A stretch of DNA of 64,000 nucleotides from assembly GCA_037447215.1 (NCBI GenBank), contig JBBIHB010000005.1, positions 60,428 through 124,427 of the forward strand. Reading direction: 5' to 3'. The notes beneath the pieces are model-generated. The model worked only from the letters and a program-made list of their open reading frames with translations, searched no databases and was not told where the DNA came from. The DNA is from UBA1413 sp037447215 (GTDB lineage Bacteria > Bacteroidota > Bacteroidia > Bacteroidales > Prolixibacteraceae). This document shows positions 1 to 7,651 of the stretch, piece by piece; positions within the stretch are counted from its first letter, which is position 1, and every line of letters begins with the position of its first letter. The position numbers and the translations under genes were made by a program.

Positions 1-401
1 CAGTTCCCAATTCGTTTATCGAATGGATGAGCAAGGCTGATTACGACCTGGTTATTACGCATCCCGAAGGGTATGAACTGGCCCCCGAATTTGTGGGTAA
101 CATAAAGGTTGAGTATAATCAGGACAAAGCTTTCGCTGGAGCCGATTTTATATATGCTAAAAACTGGGCATCATACACACATTATGGGCAGGTAATCAGT
201 AAAGATATGAATTGGACAGTCGATTCAGCCAAAATGGCTCTCACCAATAATGCGCGTTTTATGCATTGCCTTCCGGTGCGGCGCAATATGATTGTATCCG
301 ATGAAGTTTTAGACAGCCCTGCTTCGGTCGTAATTCAGGAAGCTGCAAACCGAGAATGGTCTGCTCAGGCCGTTCTGAAAATGATATTGGAGGGTTTGTA
401 A
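1..401 (+). CDS. argF': N-succinylornithine (or N-acetylornithine) carbamoyltransferase, C-terminal part
   Basis: The frame is open from base 3, so the gene is cut by the window edge; about 132 C-terminal residues remain of a protein that is usually near 320. The motif HCLPVRRN is the ornithine-binding signature of transcarbamylases. The surrounding sequence (THPEGYEL, FIYAKNW, EAANRE) resembles, from memory, the Bacteroides argF' enzyme that carbamoylates N-succinylornithine in arginine synthesis. The residues that separate succinyl from acetyl specificity lie in the missing part, so substrate is inferred from lineage. The stop codon overlaps the hisA start (TAATG), so the two are probably translated from one message. 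Confidence 0.85.
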   Translation, partial: VPNSFIEWMSKADYDLVITHPEGYELAPEFVGNIKVEYNQDKAFAGADFIYAKNWASYTHYGQVISKDMNWTVDSAKMALTNNARFMHCLPVRRNMIVSDEVLDSPASVVIQEAANREWSAQAVLKMILEGL

Positions 402-1132
402 TGCCGAAAATAGAAATTATTCCAGCCATTGATATCATCGGGGGCAAATGCGTGAGGCTAAAACAGGGCGATTATAACCAGAAAACTGTGTATAGCGAAA
501 CCCCCCTGGAAGTAGCTCTTATGTTTCAGGATGCCGGATTGAATCGTTTGCACCTGGTTGACCTTGATGGCGCTAAAGCAAAGCAGATAATAAATTATAA
601 AGTACTGGAAACTATCGCTTCAAAAACCAGTTTGATTATTGATTTTGGAGGTGGCCTTAAAAGCGATGACGACCTAAAAGTTGCCTTCGAATGTGGAGCC
701 TCTATGATTACAGGTGGGAGTATCGCGGTAAAAGAACCCGATGTTTTTATCCGGTGGATTGAAGAATACGGATCCGAAAAGATTATGTTGGGAGCCGATG
801 CCAAAGATTGCAAAATTTCAATTAGCGGCTGGCAGGAAGAATCATCCCTCGAAATAATCCAATTCATCAAATCGTTCGTGGACAAGGGAATATCTAAGGT
901 AATTTCGACCGACATTAGCAAAGATGGCATGTTACAGGGGCCTTCGTTTGATCTTTTTCAACAGATTCTCGAAAATTTTCCAAAATTATATCTTGTTGCC
1001 AGCGGAGGAATATCAGGAATGAACGATATACTTAAACTTGCTGGCATGAATGTTCCTGCGGTTATAATCGGGAAAGCCATTTATGAAGGTAAAATAAGGC
1101 TAAAAGAGTTGGAAAGATTTGTACTTGAATGA
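401..1132 (+). CDS. hisA: Phosphoribosylformimino-AICAR ribotide isomerase HisA
   Basis: HisA isomerises ProFAR to PRFAR, the fourth step of histidine synthesis, in the cytoplasm. The 243-residue product has the (beta/alpha)8 barrel signature IIPAIDIIGGKCVRL with catalytic Asp11, and a second acidic residue near Asp133 (GADAKD). Phosphate-loop glycines are visible at DFGGG (about residue 81) and ASGGISG near the C-terminus. The ATG at 401 overlaps the argF' stop by one base; a longer frame from 356 would run into argF' and lacks family similarity. Length is normal for the family. Confidence 0.96.
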   Translation: MPKIEIIPAIDIIGGKCVRLKQGDYNQKTVYSETPLEVALMFQDAGLNRLHLVDLDGAKAKQIINYKVLETIASKTSLIIDFGGGLKSDDDLKVAFECGASMITGGSIAVKEPDVFIRWIEEYGSEKIMLGADAKDCKISISGWQEESSLEIIQFIKSFVDKGISKVISTDISKDGMLQGPSFDLFQQILENFPKLYLVASGGISGMNDILKLAGMNVPAVIIGKAIYEGKIRLKELERFVLE

Positions 1133-1363
1133 TAGCAAAAACTATAACCAAATAAGGTGATTAGGGCAATACATAAATTATTTAGGTTATAAACAGGAAT
1201 GGAAATTTTAGTTGCACAAAATAAATTTACTGTTTCAGCGACGTACAAGAAGACGGTAATGTCAAAGCTGAATATAATTTATAAGGAACGTTATTCTCAT
1301 TAACTTCGATAATTTTCAATTGACAGGTAATTTCATGATTACCAGCTAATAAATCAGAAATGT
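1133..1363. other. AT-rich spacer between hisA and hisF
   Basis: This 231-bp gap interrupts what is normally a tight hisA-hisF pair. No convincing reading frame, RNA gene or strong hairpin was seen. Short stretches around 1235-1285 read like protein in one frame but run into stops, so they could be remnant coding sequence; this is weak. Confidence 0.4.
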
Positions 1364-2119
1364 ATGCTTGCAAAACGAATAATACCATGCCTCGATATTA
1401 AAGATGGTCAAACCGTTAAAGGGGTCAATTTTATTAATATCCGGAAAGTTGGTGATCCGGTTGAACTTGGCGCACTTTATGCCGAACAGGGTGCGGATGA
1501 ACTGGTGTTCCTCGACATTACTGCTACCCACGAAGGACGCAAAACAATAGTTGACCTTGTCAAACGGATTGCCCGTGATATAAATATACCATTCACCGTG
1601 GGTGGTGGAATAAGCGAAATGGCCGATGCTGGTTCCCTGTTAAATGCTGGCGCCGATAAGATCAGTATTAATTCATCGGCAGTTCGTAATCCAAATCTCA
1701 TTGATGAACTTTCGATCAATTTCGGTAGCCAGTTTGTGGTGCTTGCCATTGATGCCCGGGGCGACGAAAACGGACACTGGACTGTTACTGTTAATGGTGG
1801 TCGGATACCTACTGATAAGGAGTTGTTTTCATGGGCAAAAGAGGGACAAGAAAGGGGTGCTGGCGAAATATTGTTTACTTCGATGAACCACGATGGTACA
1901 AAAAACGGATTTGCCTGCAATGAACTGGCGAAATTGTCTGAAATGCTCAGGATTCCGGTTATCGCATCGGGTGGTGCTGGTAATATGGAACATTTTGCTG
2001 AAGTTTTTACAAAAGGAAAGGCCGATGCAGGATTGGCTGCCAGTATATTTCATTTCAAAGAGATTGCAATTCAGGACTTAAAAATTTTTTTGCGGAGAAA
2101 GGGAATTATTGTCCGTTGA
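1364..2119 (+). CDS. hisF: Imidazole glycerol phosphate synthase cyclase subunit HisF
   Basis: HisF uses ammonia supplied by HisH to convert PRFAR into imidazole glycerol phosphate and AICAR. The 251-residue barrel begins with RIIPCLDIKDG, placing the catalytic Asp at residue 11, and has AIDARG with the second catalytic Asp at residue 130, the same numbering as the well studied Thermotoga enzyme. The sequence TVGGGIS (about 78-84) forms a phosphate-binding loop. It is 36 bp ahead of hisIE. The glutaminase partner hisH is not in the window. Confidence 0.97.
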   Translation: MLAKRIIPCLDIKDGQTVKGVNFINIRKVGDPVELGALYAEQGADELVFLDITATHEGRKTIVDLVKRIARDINIPFTVGGGISEMADAGSLLNAGADKISINSSAVRNPNLIDELSINFGSQFVVLAIDARGDENGHWTVTVNGGRIPTDKELFSWAKEGQERGAGEILFTSMNHDGTKNGFACNELAKLSEMLRIPVIASGGAGNMEHFAEVFTKGKADAGLAASIFHFKEIAIQDLKIFLRRKGIIVR

Positions 2120-2155
2120 TATGTATCAATTTTGTGACTTTACAGATTTTTGATT

Positions 2156-2755
2156 ATGGAAAAACTTGATTTCTCAAAACTGAACGGACTGGTGCCGGCA
2201 ATAATCCAGGACAACACAACGCGGGTTGTCCTGATGGTGGGTTTTATGAACCATGAAGCATTTGAAATTACTGAAAAAACCGGTAGGGTTACATTTTTCA
2301 GCCGAAGTAAAAACCGCCTCTGGACCAAAGGGGAAGAAAGCGGAAATTTTCTTGAAGTAGTCACCATAATGGCCGATTGTGATAACGATTCACTGTTAAT
2401 AAAAGTCAATCCTGTTGGACCGGTCTGCCATACTGGTGATGATACATGCTGGTCGGAAACCAACGAGGAAAATGAACTCAATTTTCTTGAATATCTACAG
2501 GATGTAATTGATGAAAGGAGGAAAGTGATGCCTGAAGGATCATACACTACTTCGCTTTTTAAAGGAGGAACCAGAAAAATATCTCAGAAAATTGGTGAAG
2601 AAGCAGTTGAAACAATTATTGGTGCAATGGCCGATGATGATATCAATTTTATTTATGAAGGAGCCGACCTTCTGTATCATCTAATGGTGTTGCTTTCGTA
2701 TAAAGGTTACCGTATCGAACATCTGGCTAGGGAATTACGCAATAGGCATAAATAA
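2156..2755 (+). CDS. hisI: Bifunctional phosphoribosyl-AMP cyclohydrolase / phosphoribosyl-ATP pyrophosphatase HisIE
   Basis: This fused enzyme carries out steps two and three of histidine synthesis. The N-terminal half (about 1-115) is the cyclohydrolase, with the metal-binding run CDNDSLLIKV...VCHTGDDTCW. The C-terminal half (about 115-199) is the pyrophosphatase, recognisable by LFKGGTRKI and KIGEEAVET. The ATG at 2156 is preferred over an in-frame TTG at 2150 because it gives the usual N-terminus. The hisI-hisE fusion is common in Bacteroidota. Confidence 0.96.
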   Translation: MEKLDFSKLNGLVPAIIQDNTTRVVLMVGFMNHEAFEITEKTGRVTFFSRSKNRLWTKGEESGNFLEVVTIMADCDNDSLLIKVNPVGPVCHTGDDTCWSETNEENELNFLEYLQDVIDERRKVMPEGSYTTSLFKGGTRKISQKIGEEAVETIIGAMADDDINFIYEGADLLYHLMVLLSYKGYRIEHLARELRNRHK

Positions 2756-2776
2756 CCGATATATAATTTGATAACT

Positions 2777-2899
2777 TTTTTCGGGAAAAATAATTCTTGA
2801 AGAAAATTGTTGTAAAACATAGTTGAATAACATAGAAAAAGTGGTTGTGCAGCATAAATTATGCGGTTTTTATATATATTTTTCGGTAAAAATAATTCT
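2777..2899. repeat. Pair of 21-bp direct repeats before an unknown gene
   Basis: A 21-bp unit at 2777-2797 recurs at 2879-2899 with one difference (CGGG versus CGGT before AAAAATAATTCT). Both copies are followed by GAA-rich sequence. Between them, at 2852-2864, lies the palindrome GCATAAATTATGC. The second copy ends 27 bp before the gene at 2926, so these may be regulatory sites. The AT-richness makes chance similarity possible. Confidence 0.45.
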
Positions 2900-2925
2900 G
2901 AAAAAAACCAGTTAAAAATAACATT

Positions 2926-3612
2926 ATGCAATCAAAAAATCAATGCCTTGCCAGTGCTGCAACCCTGCTTGCATGCAGGTCAATCGCAAATGCTTTTGCC
3001 GAAAATATATATGAACTGGCACATTTGAGAAGAAATTGGAGTGTAGGCTATGCCGATTCTTTAAAAATAGACGTTGCATCGATTCATGAAAAACATTTTT
3101 CGGATGAAATAAAACATTTGCACCCCGATAAAATAAACAAATGGCGCGAACTAATGATTTCTTCACTTACCGATCTGGCAATAATACGGGCAAGTGTGAA
3201 AGTCGATTTCAAAAACGATAAAGAGTTTCAGAAAGATTTCTTTCAAATGACCGGTTATAAGCAATATTTCAGCGATGCAAAAAATGGAGATCATGTAAGC
3301 ATATACCATTTTATTAAAGCTTTTGCCGGGAATATTACGCCCGATACCATTGCAAAAATAACAGAGCATGCGCTCGATGTGAATGTGATCAAAAGGGTGA
3401 TTGAAACTGCACATTCGCTCGATGCTTTCAGGCAATGCTTCGAAATAATTACCGATCCCGAACTGGTTGATTCCGAAGGCCAGAAAAAACTTGAAGATTT
3501 ATATCATCAGATTAAGGATATATGCAGAATAGCAACAGCCTATTATTATTTCGATCCTGTAAAACGCGAATCATTTAATTTTTTCAAAGCTTTGAGAAAT
3601 ATCCGGAAATAA
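2926..3612 (+). CDS. Hypothetical protein, mostly helical, 228 aa
   Basis: I do not recognise this protein. It has no signal peptide, no membrane segment and no conserved catalytic motif that I can name. The composition is rich in K, D, E, A and I with a regular helical pattern, and the first 25 residues contain two cysteines (CLASAATLLAC). It stands alone between the his genes and the FNR-like regulator, with AT-rich spacers of 170 bp before and 205 bp after, so operon membership is unclear. The single long ATG frame with Bacteroidota-like codon use supports it as a real gene. Confidence 0.7.
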   Translation: MQSKNQCLASAATLLACRSIANAFAENIYELAHLRRNWSVGYADSLKIDVASIHEKHFSDEIKHLHPDKINKWRELMISSLTDLAIIRASVKVDFKNDKEFQKDFFQMTGYKQYFSDAKNGDHVSIYHFIKAFAGNITPDTIAKITEHALDVNVIKRVIETAHSLDAFRQCFEIITDPELVDSEGQKKLEDLYHQIKDICRIATAYYYFDPVKRESFNFFKALRNIRK

Positions 3613-3817
3613 ATAAAATAAAAGTAGATAAGATTATTGTAGCCCTTGTTCATTCATGTATCCTGGATTTTTTCCGAAAAGAACATTCAAATAAATTTTA
3701 CCCGGCAATTCATAAAATTTAATTGAATATTTTTCGGTACGAAATTATTTTATTGCTGTTAGATTTATATATATTTACGAAGTCAAACGAATTATTAATT
3801 GATTAATAGGATAAAAT

Positions 3818-4570
3818 TTGATATATACAACGGATAAAATAGTCGGTCAAGATGATTTTGCCGAGAAAAAATGTCTGTTTTGTAAAGATGATTGTTGTGT
3901 TTCCTGTTTCGGGAATGATGGCGGATCTTTATTTAAACGTTTATCGAAACCTGAACTTGAATTTCTGGTGGGGAGCAAGTATAATGTCCGTTTCAAACGA
4001 GGTGAAACCATTCTGAAACAAAATACTGTTTCGTCAAATATTGTTTGCCTGCGAAAAGGAATTGCGAAGGTTTATGTTGAAGGAACGAAAGACAAAAACC
4101 TCATCCTGAAAATTATAAAAGATACCGGGATAATAACCTCGGGGGTTCTGATGAGCGAAAGTTTACGGCCATTTACTGTTGCCGCAGTAACTGATGTTGA
4201 ATGCTGTTTTATCAATTCTGAAAAAGTTTTGGAACTTTTTTCGGGCAATAATGGTTTTGCTTTGGCTTTGATGGAACAATATCACGAAATGTTTCACCAT
4301 ATGTTTAATACTTTGGTATGTCTCACTATGAAATATATGCCTGGACGGGTTTCTGATACAATCTTGTATTTAAAAAATTCAATATTTCGCAGTAACCCCT
4401 TTATAGTTCCATTTAGCCGTCAGGAACTGGCAGAAATGTCGGCCATGACAAAAGAGAGTTTTGTCCGGATTTTAACCGAATTCAAAGCTTCCAACCTGAT
4501 CAGGCTCGACGGAAAATATTTGGAAGTCATTGATGAAGAGGCACTTATTTCAATCAGCAAGAATGGATAA
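3818..4570 (+). CDS. FNR-type transcription regulator (Crp/Fnr family) with N-terminal cysteine cluster
   Basis: The 250-residue protein has a cyclic-nucleotide-binding-like sensor domain (about 38-160) and a C-terminal helix-turn-helix (FSRQELAEMSAMTKESFVRI, about 198-217). At the N-terminus Cys19, 22, 26, 27 and 30 form C-x2-C-x3-CC-x2-C, and Cys129/130 (VECCF) fall where the fourth [4Fe-4S] ligand of E. coli FNR lies. This points to an oxygen- or NO-sensing FNR rather than a cAMP-binding Crp. The recognition helix keeps Glu and Arg at the FNR/Crp DNA-contact spacing. The start is a TTG at 3818 preceded by AGG; no in-frame ATG occurs before the sensor domain. A perfect FNR box begins one base before its final stop-codon base, ahead of the cytochrome genes. 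Confidence 0.88.
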   Translation: MIYTTDKIVGQDDFAEKKCLFCKDDCCVSCFGNDGGSLFKRLSKPELEFLVGSKYNVRFKRGETILKQNTVSSNIVCLRKGIAKVYVEGTKDKNLILKIIKDTGIITSGVLMSESLRPFTVAAVTDVECCFINSEKVLELFSGNNGFALALMEQYHEMFHHMFNTLVCLTMKYMPGRVSDTILYLKNSIFRSNPFIVPFSRQELAEMSAMTKESFVRILTEFKASNLIRLDGKYLEVIDEEALISISKNG

Positions 4571-4586
4571 TTGATATAAATCAATT
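4569..4586 (+). promoter_or_regulatory. FNR box upstream of the cytochrome operon
   Basis: The sequence AATTGATATAAATCAATT is an inverted repeat with 7-bp arms and a 4-bp centre, and contains the exact FNR consensus TTGAT-N4-ATCAA at 4571-4584. It starts at the stop codon of the FNR-like gene and is centred at 4577.5. The predicted start of transcription for the cytochrome genes is near 4622-4625, so the box is centred about 42-47 bases upstream, the usual place for FNR activation. There is no T-tract after it, which argues against a terminator. Confidence 0.75.
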
Positions 4587-4609
4587 ATTTATTTATTATT
4601 TATCTATAC

Positions 4610-4628
4610 TATATTTGATATAAATTTT
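4610..4628 (+). promoter_or_regulatory. Predicted -7 element and second FNR half-site
   Basis: TATATTTG at 4610-4617 fits the Bacteroidota -7 consensus TAnnTTTG. Overlapping it, TTGATATAAATTTT (4615-4628) repeats the first 11 bases of the upstream FNR box but has lost the right half (TTT instead of CAA). This could be a weaker second site over the start of transcription. Confidence 0.55.
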
Positions 4629-4758
4629 CCAAATCATTTCAATATATCATCCTGTAATTGTAGGTGTTGTAATTTCATAAACCTATTTTTGAATTCGACA
4701 ATTGTATGAACTAAAGAATAGAATTTTTATGAATATTATTAAACCTAATCAGTTGGTT

Positions 4759-5811
4759 ATGGAAACAAAGAATTTTGTACGATTTTTCATTCTCATCTTA
4801 TTTGCAGGGATGATGATTTTAGCCTCCTGTGTCAAGGAAGGCCCGATGGGGTTATCAGGAACAGATGGTAAAGATGGGGTTAACGGAAGAGATGGGAAAG
4901 ATGGTTTGGATGGAACCGCTTCGTGTGTTGCTTGCCATAATAAAACCACCAGAGCGCTGGCCGAAGCACAGTTTGCCGTTTCAGCGCACGGTACAATGCC
5001 TAATAAGCAAACTGGTGCAAATTGTGTTGCTTGTCATTCGTCCGAAGGGTTTATCGAATCGTTAACAAATACCTCAACAAAAACCTTCACAGCATTAACC
5101 AGTGCCTCGGCACTGAAGTGTGTATCATGTCATACATCCCATTCAACTTTCGATTTCAAAAAAGATGGTCAGGATTATGCATTGCGCACAACAGCCCCTG
5201 TTAAGTTATTTATGGACCAGACAGTCACCCTTAATCTTGGCCATTCAAATATTTGTGTGAACTGCCATCAACCCCGTTCAACCAAGCCAGCTGCAAATGC
5301 CGAAGGTAATTTTGTAGTGGCAAACTTCCGTTTCGGACCTCATTACGGTACCCAGGCAGTTATGCTCGAAGGACTATGGGGTTACCATCATGCTCAGGGA
5401 TCAACTGCCATACCCGGAGTTGGAAGTCATGCACACCGGAAAAATGCAACCTGCACATCGTGCCACATGCACGATGGTACCGGAACAACCGGAGGCCACT
5501 CATGGAAAGTAGGCCCAGAAGCCTGCAAATCATGCCACAGCAACATTACAACCAAAGAGGCCATAACTGCATCGAAATCTGAATTCTATGCACTGTTTAA
5601 CCAATTAGGCGTTAAACTGCTTGAAAAGGGCGCTTTAAGAACTAATGCCGCTGGTGGGCTTGAACCGAATCCAGGAACCTATCCGATCGCTGTTGCTGGT
5701 GCACTGTTTAATTACCGTATGCTTTACAGCGACCATAGCGGTGGAATTCACAATCCGGCATATGCCAAAGCATTGCTCAGAAATTCAATCGAAGCGCTCG
5801 ACAGATTATGA
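4759..5811 (+). CDS. Hexaheme c-type cytochrome lipoprotein with collagen-like stalk
   Basis: The 350-residue product starts with a lipoprotein signal (lipobox LASC, acylated Cys24). Directly after it come nine Gly-X-Y triplets (residues 28-54), a short collagen-like stretch that probably acts as a stalk. Six CXXCH motifs follow: CVACH twice, CVSCH, CVNCH, CTSCH and CKSCH, so it should bind six covalent hemes. Extra histidines (for example GYHH and SHAHR) could be distal heme ligands. The ATG at 4759 is chosen because it gives the signal peptide directly; an upstream TTG adds 19 unlikely residues. It is first in the operon and overlaps the next gene by ATGA. A place on the outer membrane is inferred, as no export signal beyond the lipobox is certain. 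Confidence 0.85.
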   Translation: METKNFVRFFILILFAGMMILASCVKEGPMGLSGTDGKDGVNGRDGKDGLDGTASCVACHNKTTRALAEAQFAVSAHGTMPNKQTGANCVACHSSEGFIESLTNTSTKTFTALTSASALKCVSCHTSHSTFDFKKDGQDYALRTTAPVKLFMDQTVTLNLGHSNICVNCHQPRSTKPAANAEGNFVVANFRFGPHYGTQAVMLEGLWGYHHAQGSTAIPGVGSHAHRKNATCTSCHMHDGTGTTGGHSWKVGPEACKSCHSNITTKEAITASKSEFYALFNQLGVKLLEKGALRTNAAGGLEPNPGTYPIAVAGALFNYRMLYSDHSGGIHNPAYAKALLRNSIEALDRL

Positions 5812-6194
5812 AAAGGTCATTGCGTTTAATTATTCCAATACTTTTGGTTGCATTCCTTTCGGGATGTATTTATGATTGGGTAGTGCCCGAAGACGTACCC
5901 GATATCCCGAATGATGTGGAAATCAGTTTTGCCGGTCAGATTGTGCCGATTTTTACCACTGGTAACAATTGTACATCATGCCATCGTTCAGGGGGAACAC
6001 CTCCCGACCTGACAGCTGCCAATGCCTATAATCAGATTAATACGGCAAAATATATTAACCGGTCAACTCCTGTCGAGAGTGGAATTTATAAGGTGCTGGC
6101 GCCTTCATCGACGACGCACAGGCATAAAATATATACCGCCCAACAGGCTGCTCTTATACTTGCATGGATTGAACAAGGGGCTAAGAATAACTAA
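5808..6194 (+). CDS. Monoheme c-type cytochrome lipoprotein
   Basis: The 128-residue protein has a lipoprotein signal ending LSGC (Cys20) and one heme motif, CTSCH. The layout FAGQIVPIF...CTSCH...GGTPPDL resembles small cytochrome-like domains found in many Bacteroidota and Planctomycetota surface proteins. No clear distal Met is visible, but HRH near residue 102 could supply a ligand. Its start overlaps the stop of the hexaheme gene (ATGA), indicating coupled translation and a shared function in electron transfer. Confidence 0.82.
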   Translation: MKRSLRLIIPILLVAFLSGCIYDWVVPEDVPDIPNDVEISFAGQIVPIFTTGNNCTSCHRSGGTPPDLTAANAYNQINTAKYINRSTPVESGIYKVLAPSSTTHRHKIYTAQQAALILAWIEQGAKNN

Positions 6195-6215
6195 CTTTAA
6201 CGAATTGCTGAAATT

Positions 6216-7148
6216 ATGAATAAAATCATATCCTTCATATTTATCTGGTTATTTATCCTTTCCTCCGCAATGGGGCAGGACGAAAGCGAATCAACGCCTG
6301 CAAGGCAAAAGTCTCGACCAGTCAGGTCACCCTGGTCAAGCGGAATAATTATCGACAACCAGACCTCTTTTATCTATCCCGAAAAAACGCTCGAATTTGT
6401 TATACAGCATAAATTCGGGAGTATTGAGAATGGGCGTTCCGATTTGTTTGGATTATATGCACCTGCCCATGATATCCGGTTGGGCCTTAACTATGTATTA
6501 TTGCGCAACATGCAGGTAGGGTGGGGAATCAGTAAGAAAAATATGTATAATGATTTCAATGCGAAATGGACTGTTTTTGAACAGACCCGCGAAGAAACCA
6601 TGCCTGTTTCAGTTGCCTTATATGGAAATTTTGCCATTGATGGCCGTAGCAAAGAGTTATACGAATCGAGGAGGTATAACCATTCATCCGATCCTTACCA
6701 TCCCCTCACTACTTATTCATATCGACCTTCGCAACGGATCTCCTACTTTTCGCAGCTCATCATTGGCCGAAGGTTTAACGATTGGCTCAGCCTGCAGGCA
6801 GCGGCAAGTTTTACCCACTATAATTTGACTGAAAGAGGGATCGATCACGATAAGGTAGGTGCACATTTTGCTGGAAGGATTAAATTTTCGCCACAAAGTG
6901 CAATACTTTTCAATTACGATATTCCTTTAAAAATAAAAGATATTTCCGAACACCGCGAGTTTATCAATCATCCATACCCCAATCTCTCTTTTGGTTGGGA
7001 AGTTGCAACAAGTACACATGCTTTTCAAATGTATATTGGTTCGGGCAGTAGCATAATTCCACAGGAAAATATGCTGTACAACCAGAACAACTGGAAAGAC
7101 GGAGGTTTGGCAATCGGATTTGTTATTACGCGGTTATGGAATTTTTAG
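6216..7148 (+). CDS. DUF5777-family outer-membrane beta-barrel protein
   Basis: A signal peptide (cleavage after SSAMG) is followed by about 290 residues of alternating polar and aromatic segments typical of an outer-membrane barrel, ending in the aromatic VITRLWNF, a usual C-terminal barrel signature. Phrases such as IIDNQTSFIYPEKTLEF, SDLFGLYAPAHDIRLGLNY and NLSFGWEVATSTHAFQ match what I know as DUF5777, a Bacteroidota family that tends to sit beside cytochrome c genes. At this length it would have roughly 12-14 strands, small for wrapping a multiheme cytochrome in the manner of MtrB. It lies between two cytochrome genes, so a role at the outer membrane in the same process is likely. Confidence 0.83.
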   Translation: MNKIISFIFIWLFILSSAMGQDESESTPARQKSRPVRSPWSSGIIIDNQTSFIYPEKTLEFVIQHKFGSIENGRSDLFGLYAPAHDIRLGLNYVLLRNMQVGWGISKKNMYNDFNAKWTVFEQTREETMPVSVALYGNFAIDGRSKELYESRRYNHSSDPYHPLTTYSYRPSQRISYFSQLIIGRRFNDWLSLQAAASFTHYNLTERGIDHDKVGAHFAGRIKFSPQSAILFNYDIPLKIKDISEHREFINHPYPNLSFGWEVATSTHAFQMYIGSGSSIIPQENMLYNQNNWKDGGLAIGFVITRLWNF

Positions 7149-7170
7149 TAACATTTAAGTTGATTACATC

Positions 7171-7587
7171 ATGAAAACAAAAAATCTGGTTCTTATTATT
7201 TGTTCCCTGTTTATTGGAGCTATCCTTGTATCCTTTGTTCCCATGCAGGAACAGAAAAAAGGCGGCCCGTGGAATATCTCGGCTGAGTATAAAAACAAGA
7301 AGAACCCTCACAAAGGAGATGCAAGCCTCGAACGTTTGGGAAAAGCAGCCTGGGCAAAGCATTGCCGTTCGTGTCATGGCAACATGGGTTTGGGCGATGG
7401 TCCGAAAGCAGCCAGTCTGAAAACCCATCCAGGGAATTTTAAAGATGCGAAATTCCAGGCTCAAACCGATGGGGAGATCTATTACCAGTCGTTTATTGGG
7501 CGCGACGAAATGCCAAATTTTGAAAAGAAAATTACCGATGAGGAAGAAAGATGGGCTATAGTAAACCTCATCAGGACTATGAAGTAA
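7171..7587 (+). CDS. Small class I cytochrome c, monoheme
   Basis: The 138-residue protein has an N-terminal hydrophobic signal or anchor (LVLIICSLFIGAILVSFV) and one heme motif in the setting WAKHCRSCHGNMGLGDGP, typical of soluble class I cytochromes. Met near residue 113 (GRDEMPNFE) is the likely sixth ligand, and the C-terminal helix EERWAIVNLIRTM is the usual class I ending. It probably moves electrons in the periplasm between the multiheme partners on either side. Confidence 0.87.
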   Translation: MKTKNLVLIICSLFIGAILVSFVPMQEQKKGGPWNISAEYKNKKNPHKGDASLERLGKAAWAKHCRSCHGNMGLGDGPKAASLKTHPGNFKDAKFQAQTDGEIYYQSFIGRDEMPNFEKKITDEEERWAIVNLIRTMK

Positions 7588-7651
7588 TATTTTTATTGAC
7601 TTTTAGAGTGTATATGTTCAGGAATATACGCCCTTTATTATTCCTCACCTT

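Noticed and set aside
1133..1363. Small gene or riboswitch between hisA and hisF
   Set aside because: No frame longer than a few dozen codons, no conserved riboswitch-like helices, and no strong stem.
4569..4586. Terminator of the FNR-like gene
   Set aside because: The stem is only AT-rich and no T-tract follows; the exact FNR consensus explains the symmetry better.
6216..7148. MtrB/PioB-type porin of a classic porin-cytochrome conduit
   Set aside because: The barrel is only about 290 residues and lacks the N-terminal CxxC of MtrB; DUF5777 fits better.
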